Source: Helicobacteraceae bacterium (GTDB lineage: Bacteria; Campylobacterota; Campylobacteria; Campylobacterales; Helicobacteraceae). From it: a stretch of DNA of 13,749 bases. Made by a program: the position numbers and the translations under genes. The DNA is taken from positions 1 to 13,749 of the forward strand of contig JARHYY010000008.1 in assembly GCA_029258405.1 (NCBI GenBank). Direction: 5' to 3'. Each line of letters begins with the position of its first letter. The stretch's first letter is position 1. Shown here piece by piece: positions 1-6,697 of this stretch. The notes below the pieces were generated by a model that saw only the letters and a list, made by a program, of their open reading frames with translations, ran no database searches and was not told where the DNA came from.

Positions 1-186
1 TATAGAGTATTTAAGATATATAAATAGAGAGCTCTTAAATCTCTTATCTTATTGTAGAAGACATAAGCATGAGAGCTTTTATAATAAGAACAATAACTTT
101 TTGAGTTGTTGTATTGAATTATAGGAATGTAATATAGAGTAATATAGGTAGCAAAACACTTCTCAAAAGCTCTCTATTTACCTTAA

Positions 187-342
187 GAAAAAAAGAATCT
201 TGAAACAATAACAACATATGTTACTAAAAGTTACTTAAATGATTTTGGATGGGAAAACTTAGAAACAATACCAAAAAGTTACCTATCATTAAGGTATAAA
301 ATCTACTCAAAATATGTTTCTTTGTTACATATATATATGTAA
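187..342 (+). pseudogene. Possible remnant of a repeat-containing protein
   Basis: One frame stays open from 187 to the stop at 340-342, with no start codon near its left end. Its translation contains two related segments: NLETI (196-210) followed by TKSYL (223-237), then NLETI (256-270) followed by PKSYL (271-285). The two NLETI copies use different synonymous codons (AAT CTT against AAC TTA), as do the final Leu codons of KSYL (TTA against CTA). That pattern suggests the amino acid sequence was once under selection. I do not recognise the family. The end of the frame overlaps the 28-bp palindrome. It could also be chance in a short AT-rich stretch. Confidence 0.25.
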
Positions 343-347
343 CAAAG
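320..347. repeat. 28-bp perfect palindrome
   Basis: Each 14-base half is the exact reverse complement of the other (left half CTTTGTTACATATA), with no spacer. Flanking GTTTC (316-320) and GAAAC (350-354) give an alternative extended pairing. It lies about 45 bp upstream of the -10 box of the NSS transporter. It could be an operator for a dimeric regulator, or a hairpin at the end of something lost upstream. It is not followed by a T-run, so a simple plus-strand terminator is unlikely. Confidence 0.7.
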
Positions 348-371
348 CAGAAACAAGAAGTATTTTATGCC

Positions 372-396
372 TTTAAGTCAATTTTTATTGTATAAT
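372..396 (+). promoter_or_regulatory. Promoter of the NSS transporter-ald operon
   Basis: A perfect TATAAT at 391-396 follows a T-rich stretch with TG directly before it (TTTTTATTG), and TTTAAG lies at 372-377. This matches the housekeeping promoter style of Campylobacterota, where a T-rich region and a strong -10 replace a clear -35. Transcription would begin near 403, giving a leader of about 35 nt with the strong ribosome binding site AGGAGGT at 425-431. Confidence 0.6.
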
Positions 397-437
397 ATGT
401 TTCTAAAGTACAGTTAATTTGGTTAGGAGGTAAATAA

Positions 438-1787
438 ATGCGATATACTTGGTCAAATAGTATTACTTATATACTCACAGTAGCAGGAGCGACTATAGGA
501 TTTGGAGCTACTTGGCGTTTTCCTTATTTGGTTGGACAAAATGGTGGTGGGGCTTATGTGCTTACCTTTATTGTTGCTATGATAGTTATTGGCATTCCTA
601 TGATTCTTGTTGAAAATGCCATCGGACGAAGAGCACATATAAATTCTCTTGATGCATTTAGCCCAGCAGCTCAATCAAAGAATTTTTCAAAACTATGGAA
701 GGTTTTAGGATGGATGGGGCTTATTGGTTGTTTTGGGATTCTTGCTTATTATATGGTTTTGGGTGGATGGGTGCTTACTTATGTTGCAAATATTCTTATG
801 GGCAATTTAGATCTTTCAAACCCTATAAGTAAGGAAGTTACTGAAACATTTTATGCTAATAATATTGAAAATAATCCTTTGATGATTGGCGTTTATACTT
901 TGGTTTTTGTTGCATTAAATTGGCTTGTGCTCTCTCGTGGGCTTTCTGATGGCATTGAAAAGGCTATGAGATTTCTTATGCCATTACTAATTTGTTGTTT
1001 GATTGGTATTGTTATCCGCAACCTTACACTACCCGGCGCACAAGAAGGGATAGCTTACTATCTCACGCCAGATTTTAGTAAAATTACCCCTTCTTTATTC
1101 ATCGCTGTTTTGGGGCAGGTATTTTTTGCTCTTTCTCTTGGTTTTGGGGTTATGATTACCTTATCTTCATACTTAGATAAAAATGAGAACTTGATAAAAA
1201 CCGCTGTAAGCACAGGAGTTATTAATACTATCATTGCTGTTTTGGCTGGATTTATGATATTTCCTTCTCTTTTTAGTTTTGGTTTGCAGCCTGATTCTGG
1301 TCCAAGGCTTGTGTTTGAGGTATTGCCCATTGTATTTTCAAATATGTATTTTGGTGGAGCAATTGCTGTTGGTTTTTTTGCTCTATTAATTATTGCTGCT
1401 TTTACCACTTCTATTACACTCTATGAAGTACTTATAACGACACTTCAAGAAAAAATGCATTTAAGTCGCAAGGTTTCTGTAAGCTATGTTCTTATTGCAC
1501 TTTTTATTGCTGGAAATATTCCTTGCATTATGGCTTATGGTCCTTGGAGAGATGTGGTTATTCTTGGGAGGAATATATTTGATGCTTTTGATTATGTGAG
1601 TGGTAATATCTTTTTTGTACTTACTGCTCTTGGTTGCTCTTTGTTTGTGGGCTGGGTGCTTGGCAAAGATGCAATTGAAGAAGTTTCCAATGGAACTAAG
1701 GCTAAAGGTTTAGTGAAAATTTGGTTTTGGTATGTGAAGTTTATTATACCAATTATTATTATAGTTATTTTTATTAGCGGAATTTAA
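438..1787 (+). CDS. Neurotransmitter:sodium symporter (NSS/SNF) family amino acid transporter
   Basis: A polytopic inner-membrane protein of 449 aa, within the usual range for short bacterial NSS proteins, with about 11-12 hydrophobic segments. The TM1 signature WRFPYLVGQNGGGAY (residues 26-40) and the TM6 signature LSLGFG (232-237) match the LeuT/MhsT/TnaT family, which co-transports amino acids with sodium. The start is fixed by AGGAGGT seven nt upstream. Alanine dehydrogenase follows 18 nt after the stop, so alanine or another small neutral amino acid is a reasonable substrate; that is inference from context. Compared with LeuT from memory, Asn27 aligns with Ala24 and Thr254 with Ala231, both Na1-site positions, so ion coupling may differ from the model proteins. 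The family call is firm and the substrate is not. Confidence 0.9.
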   Translation: MRYTWSNSITYILTVAGATIGFGATWRFPYLVGQNGGGAYVLTFIVAMIVIGIPMILVENAIGRRAHINSLDAFSPAAQSKNFSKLWKVLGWMGLIGCFGILAYYMVLGGWVLTYVANILMGNLDLSNPISKEVTETFYANNIENNPLMIGVYTLVFVALNWLVLSRGLSDGIEKAMRFLMPLLICCLIGIVIRNLTLPGAQEGIAYYLTPDFSKITPSLFIAVLGQVFFALSLGFGVMITLSSYLDKNENLIKTAVSTGVINTIIAVLAGFMIFPSLFSFGLQPDSGPRLVFEVLPIVFSNMYFGGAIAVGFFALLIIAAFTTSITLYEVLITTLQEKMHLSRKVSVSYVLIALFIAGNIPCIMAYGPWRDVVILGRNIFDAFDYVSGNIFFVLTALGCSLFVGWVLGKDAIEEVSNGTKAKGLVKIWFWYVKFIIPIIIIVIFISGI

Positions 1788-1805
1788 TTTACAAGGAGAA
1801 TAAAT

Positions 1806-2915
1806 ATGGTTATTGGTTGCCCAAAAGAAATAAAGGTTCATGAATATCGCGTAGGCTTAACTCCGTCAAATGTGCATGAATATACCGAAGCTGGACATAA
1901 AGTTTTTATAGAACATAATGCTGGAAGTGCCATAGGTTTTAGTGATGAGGACTACCATAGAGCTGGAGCAAAGATTGTTGATAAGGAAAAACTCTTTAAA
2001 CAAAGTGATATGATAGTAAAAGTAAAAGAACCCATCCAAAGTGAGTATCATCACTTTAAAGAAGGGCAGATACTTTTTACCTACTTGCATTTAGCGGCTG
2101 ATAAGAATCTTACTGATATGCTTCTTGAAAAAAAGATATTTTCAATCGCTTATGAAACTATTAAGGTACGCAATGTATTGCCTTGCCTTGCACCAATGAG
2201 CTCTATTGCTGGGCGATTAGCGGTTTTGGAATCTTCAAAATATATTCAAAAAACTTTTGGGGGTAATGGGGTGCTTATTAGCGGGATACCCGGAACCCCT
2301 AAAGGCAAGGTTACTATTATTGGTGCAGGTGTTGTTGGGGTAAATGCTGCTCAATTAGCTGTAGGTATTGGTGCAGATGTAACAATATTAGATATTGATA
2401 CAGCTAAATTATCTTATGTTGATCAAATGTTTAATATGAGAATCCATACTCTTTTTAGCTCAAAGGCAAATATTCTTTCAAGCATTAGTGATGCTGATGT
2501 TATTATTGGTGCTGTGCTCATACCCGGAGCGAAAGCCCCAAAGCTTATTAAAAAAGATGATCTACAATATATTAAAACAGGTTCTATTTTAACAGATGTA
2601 GCCATAGATCAAGGCGGTTGCTTTGAAACTTCAAAACCAACAACTCATGATAACCCCGTGTTTGATATTAATGGAATTATGCACTATTGTGTAACCAATA
2701 TGCCCGGAGCAGTGGCAAAAACAGCCACTTTAGCTCTTACAGATTCTACTCTTAATTTTGGGCTTACTATTGCAAAGCTTGGGGCTAAAGAGGCAGCATT
2801 ACATAATAGTGGTATTTTTGAAGGAGTAAATACTGTAGATGGTAAATGCACTTACAAAGGTGTATGCAGTGCATTTCAAATTCCATATACTGAAACACAA
2901 CAGGCTTTGTCTTAG
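1806..2915 (+). CDS. ald: Alanine dehydrogenase
   Basis: Cytoplasmic enzyme interconverting L-alanine plus NAD+ with pyruvate, ammonium and NADH. The 369-aa length is normal for the family. Known substrate-binding and catalytic positions are present: Arg15 (HEYRVGLTP), Lys74 (VKVKEP), His95 (TYLHLAADK) and Asp268 (LTDVAIDQGG). The Rossmann nucleotide loop GAGVVG is at 173-178, with an acidic residue (Asp196 or Asp198) after the next strand to hold the NAD ribose. The conserved NMPGAV lies at 298-303. AAGGAG at 1793-1798 supports the start. It follows the NSS transporter after 18 nt and is probably co-transcribed, suggesting uptake and oxidation of alanine as a carbon, nitrogen and electron source. 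The lysine-forming saccharopine dehydrogenase family is related but fits these motifs less well. Confidence 0.95.
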   Translation: MVIGCPKEIKVHEYRVGLTPSNVHEYTEAGHKVFIEHNAGSAIGFSDEDYHRAGAKIVDKEKLFKQSDMIVKVKEPIQSEYHHFKEGQILFTYLHLAADKNLTDMLLEKKIFSIAYETIKVRNVLPCLAPMSSIAGRLAVLESSKYIQKTFGGNGVLISGIPGTPKGKVTIIGAGVVGVNAAQLAVGIGADVTILDIDTAKLSYVDQMFNMRIHTLFSSKANILSSISDADVIIGAVLIPGAKAPKLIKKDDLQYIKTGSILTDVAIDQGGCFETSKPTTHDNPVFDINGIMHYCVTNMPGAVAKTATLALTDSTLNFGLTIAKLGAKEAALHNSGIFEGVNTVDGKCTYKGVCSAFQIPYTETQQALS

Positions 2916-2928
2916 GGCTAGCTTTGCT
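2916..2928. other. 13-nt convergent junction between ald and the chemoreceptor gene
   Basis: The ald stop (TAG, 2913-2915) and the chemoreceptor stop (minus strand, 2929-2931) face each other with only 13 nt between them. A short GCTA/TAGC stem can form across the junction, but there is no T-run and no convincing terminator. Transcripts from the two sides probably overlap at their 3' ends. Confidence 0.5.
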
Positions 2929-4215
2929 TTAGCGGACTAAATTATCCATTAATACAAAGAGCTGTTCGCTTGATTTTTCTAGTTCGCTGAAGCATTCTAT
3001 TGCTTTTGTAATATCCTGATTTTCCTTAAGGGCGATAAGTCCATTTTGTGCATTATCATGAACATTTGCATGAAAGCCATCTATATTTTTAAAGGTTTCA
3101 AGAGTGCCAAAGTCTTTTTGTCCATCACCAAAATACCATTTGCCAAATCGACATTCTGTATGCCTTGGTAAAATGGTGTCTGTTTTGCCGCTACGTGCAA
3201 AATGATAGGTGTTGTTTTTAAAGAGGATATGATCAACCATAATGAGATTTAAGAAGAGCCTATCTTTAACATTACTTCCTATACCGTTAATGTTGGTTGT
3301 TGATTCATTGAGGTTTTTAAGCGTATCCTCAAAGGAATGCATAGTGGTATTAAAATCGGTAATATATTTTTGCATCTCTTCTGAATTGTTGTATATATCG
3401 CTTGTATCTTGCTGGAGAATCTGTATAGATGCACGAATTTCACTTGTTGCCTTTTGTGTTCGTTCAGAAAGTTTGCGGACTTCTTCAGCAACCACTGCAA
3501 AGCCTCTGCCATGCTCTCCTGCCCTTGCTGCTTCTATTGCTGCATTGAGTGCTAAGAGATTAGTTTGGTTAGAGATGTCATTAATTAAATCAATAACAGA
3601 GTTAATTTCAGAAGAGCGATTAAGCAACATTTTTGTTGCATCATTATTGGCAGTAATGAGGCTAGTGAATACATCAAGATTTTTAATCACACCTTGTATA
3701 TCATCAAGTCTTGCGTTTATATTTTGGGCAACTTCATAAAGAGTGCTATTCATATCAGTAAGGCTACTAACGCTTTTTGTGAAACACTCTTGCAAATAAG
3801 TAAGTTGTTCGCGGTTTTTGTTGATGCTTTCAATTTTTATACTTAACTCATGTTCATATGTATTTGCCATTTTTTGTTCTGAATTTGGTGCTTCGCTTGC
3901 ACATATCATAAATAAAGGAAGCATATTTTTTGTGGCGGTGGGTATATAGCTCTTATCGCTTAAATGTTGCATTGCTATATTGACCTCTTTAATATAAGTT
4001 TCAAGTTGTTCAATAAAGGTATCAAAGAGCAAGAGGGTTTTATCCGTCTTTTCACCATCGATAACTGATCGTGCTTCTAAATTTCCTTGAGTAATCTTAT
4101 GTAGTGTTTCTTGTATAATGCGGAGTTTTGATGATGTTTTATTAAGACGAATTCCTAATATTATCGCGATAATAACAGCTATAACCATAACTGCTAAACA
4201 GACAGCTGTGAGCAT
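2929..4215 (-). CDS. Methyl-accepting chemotaxis protein with N-terminal membrane anchor and C-terminal CZB zinc-binding domain
   Basis: A chemoreceptor of 428 aa. Residues 2-23 form the only strong membrane helix. Residues 24-85 look HAMP-like (ITQGNLEAR at 41-49). A coiled region leads to the signalling hairpin tip, with ISNQTNLLALNAAIEAARAG at 214-233 and GRGFAVVAEEVRKLSERT at 236-253, which contacts CheA and CheW. Residues 318-428 are a CZB domain with a 3-His/1-Cys set: His329, Cys355 in HTECRFGKWY, His382 and His386. There is no periplasmic sensor domain, so sensing is probably cytoplasmic through CZB. Length and order resemble H. pylori TlpD, which is soluble; the added helix would hold this one at the membrane. 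AGGGGA precedes the start on the minus strand. A sigma54-like promoter lies just upstream. Confidence 0.92.
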   Translation of the reverse strand: MLTAVCLAVMVIAVIIAIILGIRLNKTSSKLRIIQETLHKITQGNLEARSVIDGEKTDKTLLLFDTFIEQLETYIKEVNIAMQHLSDKSYIPTATKNMLPLFMICASEAPNSEQKMANTYEHELSIKIESINKNREQLTYLQECFTKSVSSLTDMNSTLYEVAQNINARLDDIQGVIKNLDVFTSLITANNDATKMLLNRSSEINSVIDLINDISNQTNLLALNAAIEAARAGEHGRGFAVVAEEVRKLSERTQKATSEIRASIQILQQDTSDIYNNSEEMQKYITDFNTTMHSFEDTLKNLNESTTNINGIGSNVKDRLFLNLIMVDHILFKNNTYHFARSGKTDTILPRHTECRFGKWYFGDGQKDFGTLETFKNIDGFHANVHDNAQNGLIALKENQDITKAIECFSELEKSSEQLFVLMDNLVR

Positions 4216-4247
4216 TGTTTCCCCTTTTTTTATATATTTTAAAGTCT

Positions 4248-4263
4248 ATGCAAGAAGTATTCC
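4248..4263 (-). promoter_or_regulatory. Candidate sigma54 (RpoN) promoter of the chemoreceptor gene
   Basis: Read on the minus strand, this stretch is GGAA, six bases, then TTGCAT, so GG and GC are separated by exactly ten bases as sigma54 requires. It is close to the Campylobacter-type consensus GGAA-N6-TTGCTT as I remember it. Transcription would start near 4238, about 23 nt before the ATG, which leaves room for the AGGGGA ribosome binding site. The upstream CAC of the E. coli consensus is absent. A sigma70-type -10 (AT-rich stretch 4229-4240) is the alternative. Confidence 0.45.
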
Positions 4264-4330
4264 TTAATCATTCAAGTAGATTGAGATATTAAAGTTTAAT
4301 TTTTTTTATTGTACCTTTTTCAAGCTAAAA

Positions 4331-4336
4331 TATAAC
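4331..4336 (+). promoter_or_regulatory. -10 box for the lipoprotein-pdxA-hemE operon
   Basis: TATAAC at 4331-4336 lies after a T-rich region that includes an 8-T run at 4300-4307. Transcription would begin near 4343. An ATG at 4356 would then have a leader of only about 13 nt and no ribosome binding site, while the TTG at 4389 would have a leader of about 46 nt with one. The promoter call rests on position and the hexamer only. Confidence 0.4.
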
Positions 4337-4388
4337 TTTTTATTGCTATTATTGCATGAGATTTGTAAGGTTGCATAAAGGAGTATAT

Positions 4389-5060
4389 TTGAATATAAAA
4401 ATATGGCTTTTCAGTCTATTATTCTTTTTGGCTTGTGGATGTCAAGTGGATATGTCTCAAGTGCCACAGAAGGTTTCTGATTTATCTTGGCTCACACAAA
4501 CGCCAAACGCATTTTATATGCTTCAATATCGCCCTCAACGAAATTTAAAAAATATTTGCTCTCAACCTACAACGAAACAATCTCTAATAATTGAAGTTGA
4601 ACAACCATCTGTGCAATATGAAATTGCAAAAATACATAACAATATTGCTCTTAATGAATATAGGCAGAAGATACTTGCACTCCCTCATGCACAATGGCAA
4701 GAAGATCCATCGGTAATGATAGCTCGCAATCTTGTTGATACACTTAATTTTTGCTTTAAAACAACGGTACATGATAAGCATCAATCGCAATACCGCTTAT
4801 TAAGCCATGTACATCAATTGAGTATCTACCAAGAATTAGATGATAAAAATTCAAAAGCTATTGTAGAGATGGAATTTTGGCTTATTATGCTTGATGATAT
4901 TACAAAAACACCATTACAATGGCGTGTAGCAGCAGAAGAAGGCATTAAAGCCCCTTATGAATATGATGATATGATAAATGCCTTAAATAAAGCCTTAAGT
5001 AGAGTGCTTGAAGCTAATGTGTATGAATTGATAGTAGCTATGCAAAAGGTAGGGCAATGA
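4389..5060 (+). CDS. Probable outer-membrane or periplasmic lipoprotein, ABC-transport-auxiliary (PqiC-like) type
   Basis: I place the start at TTG 4389 because AAAGGAG (4377-4383) sits five nt before it. The protein then begins MNIKIWLFSLLFFLACGCQ, a compact lipoprotein signal peptide with the lipidated cysteine at residue 16 or 18. An in-frame ATG at 4356 adds 11 residues but has no ribosome binding site. The mature part of about 205 aa has the pattern of ABC-type transport auxiliary lipoproteins (PF03886): an early strand with LIIEVEQPSVQYEIAKI, an ALPHAQWQEDPSVMIARNL segment, a central YRLLSHVHQLSIYQEL, then VEMEFWLIMLDD and a C-terminal amphipathic helix. Such proteins usually serve MCE/Mla- or Pqi-type lipid transport, but none of those partners is nearby. 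Its TGA overlaps the pdxA ATG by four bases. The family assignment is by eye. Confidence 0.65.
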   Translation: MNIKIWLFSLLFFLACGCQVDMSQVPQKVSDLSWLTQTPNAFYMLQYRPQRNLKNICSQPTTKQSLIIEVEQPSVQYEIAKIHNNIALNEYRQKILALPHAQWQEDPSVMIARNLVDTLNFCFKTTVHDKHQSQYRLLSHVHQLSIYQELDDKNSKAIVEMEFWLIMLDDITKTPLQWRVAAEEGIKAPYEYDDMINALNKALSRVLEANVYELIVAMQKVGQ

Positions 5061-6064
5061 AGTATTATGTAAGCATGGGTGATATAAATGGTATTAGTGC
5101 TGAAATTATTTTATCAGCCCATGAGCAATTGCATGGGAGAGCAATATGCTATGGAATAGATACTATTTTATATCATCATGCTTGTGCATTACTCAAGCAT
5201 GATATTATTGATATTTGCTGTATAGATGTATGTCAGCAAGATTTAAATCCTTTATTTGATTCATTGTTTCCTAAATCACCCGCAAAAGCACATATTCAAC
5301 ATATTCTATCCCCTTTTTCCTGCCCTACAATAAAGCCGGGTGCTATTTGTGCAGAAATGGGCAAATATAGTTGCAAAAGTTTTTTGCTTGGCGTACTGCA
5401 GGCTCAAAGCAAGCAAGTTGATGCACTCATTACATTGCCTATCCATAAGCAAGCATGGAAATTAGCTTGCATTCCTTATGCTGGGCATACTGAATTGCTT
5501 AGGGAATTATATGAAAAAGAAGTTATCATGGCTATGGGCTGTGAAGAGATGATGTTTTTTCTTTATACAGATCATATTCCTTTGAGAATGGTTGCTGATT
5601 TGATTACGCCACAAAGGTTATATGGCTTTTTGAAACAAGTGGTACAATTTGGGCTGGAGCAATGCGGGGTGCTTGGGCTTAACCCCCATGCTGGAGATAA
5701 TGGCTTAATAGGTGATGAGGAAAAAATAATTGATTCAGTTATTAAACAAGTTAATAGCGAAATAGGTAAAGAGGTTTTTATTGGTCCTCTTGTGCCTGAT
5801 AGTGCTTTTACGCCAAAAAATCGTTATCGCTTTAAGCATTATGTGGCATTTTATCATGATCAGGCCCTTATTCCTCTCAAAGCATTTTATTTTGATGAAA
5901 GTATTAATATGAGCTTAGGGTTACCCATTGTTCGTGTATCTGTTGATCATGGTTGTGCTTTTGATATTGCATATAAAAAACATGAACCTTCAATAGGTAG
6001 CTTTATGCAAGCTTTTATGATGGCAGATTCCATTCTTAAAAAGGATAAACATGGCAGAATATAA
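5057..6064 (+). CDS. pdxA: 4-hydroxythreonine-4-phosphate dehydrogenase
   Basis: Enzyme of the deoxyxylulose-5-phosphate-dependent vitamin B6 pathway. It oxidises 4-phosphooxy-L-threonine with NAD(P)+, giving after decarboxylation the amino ketone that PdxJ condenses into pyridoxine phosphate. The 335-aa length is normal. Motifs in order: MGDINGISAEI (7-17), PIHKQAW then YAGHTELL with metal ligand His144, LGLNPHAGDNG with His211, GPLVPDSAF, FYHDQALIPLK with His267, and LGLPIVRVSVDHGCAFDIA. The N-terminal loop reads GISAE instead of the more common GIGPE, and the late motif has SVDHGC for SVDHGT; both look like lineage drift. Unlike many relatives, pdxJ is not adjacent. It overlaps the upstream gene by four bases and the downstream gene by 14, so it sits inside one operon. 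Confidence 0.93.
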   Translation: MKYYVSMGDINGISAEIILSAHEQLHGRAICYGIDTILYHHACALLKHDIIDICCIDVCQQDLNPLFDSLFPKSPAKAHIQHILSPFSCPTIKPGAICAEMGKYSCKSFLLGVLQAQSKQVDALITLPIHKQAWKLACIPYAGHTELLRELYEKEVIMAMGCEEMMFFLYTDHIPLRMVADLITPQRLYGFLKQVVQFGLEQCGVLGLNPHAGDNGLIGDEEKIIDSVIKQVNSEIGKEVFIGPLVPDSAFTPKNRYRFKHYVAFYHDQALIPLKAFYFDESINMSLGLPIVRVSVDHGCAFDIAYKKHEPSIGSFMQAFMMADSILKKDKHGRI

Positions 6065-6695
6065 TTTTAACAACAACAAAGAACAGTTACTGCAAAATTT
6101 ACAACAAGAAAATGAGCTTTTAAAACAGCATAACCAATCCTTGTTGCTTCAAATTACTCAAATGCAAGAAGAAATGGAGCAAAAAGATGTGTTATTGAAA
6201 GAAATGAAACAAAACTTAGAATATATGAGCTCATCTGCAGATAAGATGATGCACTCATTCATGGAAAATACAAATACTTTACTTCCTGAACAAAAAATGC
6301 CCCTTTCTGCACATTTTCTACAGTCTTTAGAGTTACAAAATGATAAAGAATTGCTCTTTGGGATTAATATTAAGCAAGAGTTTTTATTGCAAAGCAGTGT
6401 GAATACTATTAAATACTATCTCTTTGCTTCGCAATGCCATATTAAAGAAGAATTTGAAGTGCATAATCTCCATATTCAAACCAAAGAGCAGCTTGCTTTA
6501 GTGGGAGAAGCTTTTGCTCAATATGTAAAATTAAATGCACTTAATGAAAAAAATAATCTGCAAGGCATTGTTGAAATTTTAAGCGGCACTATTATTGACC
6601 CCCCTATTTTAAAATATTATGGCGATAAAAGTGTAGAGCGGTATTTTAATGAATTTGTGTCTCTTTATAGTAAGGGCGAGGATAACAAGGAATAA
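6051..6695 (+). CDS. Unrecognised protein with N-terminal coiled coil
   Basis: A soluble 214-aa protein with no signal peptide or membrane helix. Residues about 8-60 are rich in Gln, Glu, Leu and Met with heptad spacing (ENELLKQHNQSLLLQITQM), a likely coiled coil. Residues 75-210 look like a compact alpha/beta domain (LLFGINIKQEFLLQ, ALVGEAFAQYVKLNALNE, VERYFNEFVSLY). I recognise no family and no catalytic motif. The start is supported by AAGGA at 6041-6045, inside the end of pdxA, with which it overlaps by 14 bases. hemE begins two nt after its stop. Its position between pdxA and hemE implies co-expression but not a shared function. Codon use is like that of its neighbours. Confidence 0.8.
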   Translation: MAEYNFNNNKEQLLQNLQQENELLKQHNQSLLLQITQMQEEMEQKDVLLKEMKQNLEYMSSSADKMMHSFMENTNTLLPEQKMPLSAHFLQSLELQNDKELLFGINIKQEFLLQSSVNTIKYYLFASQCHIKEEFEVHNLHIQTKEQLALVGEAFAQYVKLNALNEKNNLQGIVEILSGTIIDPPILKYYGDKSVERYFNEFVSLYSKGEDNKE

Positions 6696-6697
6696 AT

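Larger units (their letters stand above)
1..437. other. Non-coding AT-rich region upstream of the NSS transporter
   Basis: No intact gene is visible here. The stretch holds a 13-bp inverted repeat pair (21-33 TAAATAGAGAGCT against 168-180), a coding-like remnant at about 187-342, a 28-bp perfect palindrome at 320-347, and the NSS promoter near 391. The two halves of the long-range inverted repeat are about 135 nt apart. A third copy of part of it, GAGAGCTTTT at 71-80, is complementary to 165-174, so alternative RNA folds are possible. No function can be assigned to the left 180 bases. Confidence 0.6.

Noticed and set aside
403..437. Riboswitch in the NSS transporter leader
   Set aside because: The predicted leader is only about 35 nt, too short for a known aptamer, and no conserved fold is visible.
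1058..1408. 116-codon minus-strand open frame inside the NSS transporter gene
   Set aside because: Antisense to conserved membrane segments, with no independent coding evidence.
3242..3739. 165-codon plus-strand open frame opposite the chemoreceptor
   Set aside because: It is antisense to the strongly conserved signalling domain, has no family match I can see, and is explained by the codon composition of the real gene.
4300..4307. 8-T run upstream of the lipoprotein gene as a phase-variable promoter tract
   Set aside because: T-runs of this length are common in this AT-rich sequence and it is well upstream of the -10; no spacing argument supports switching.
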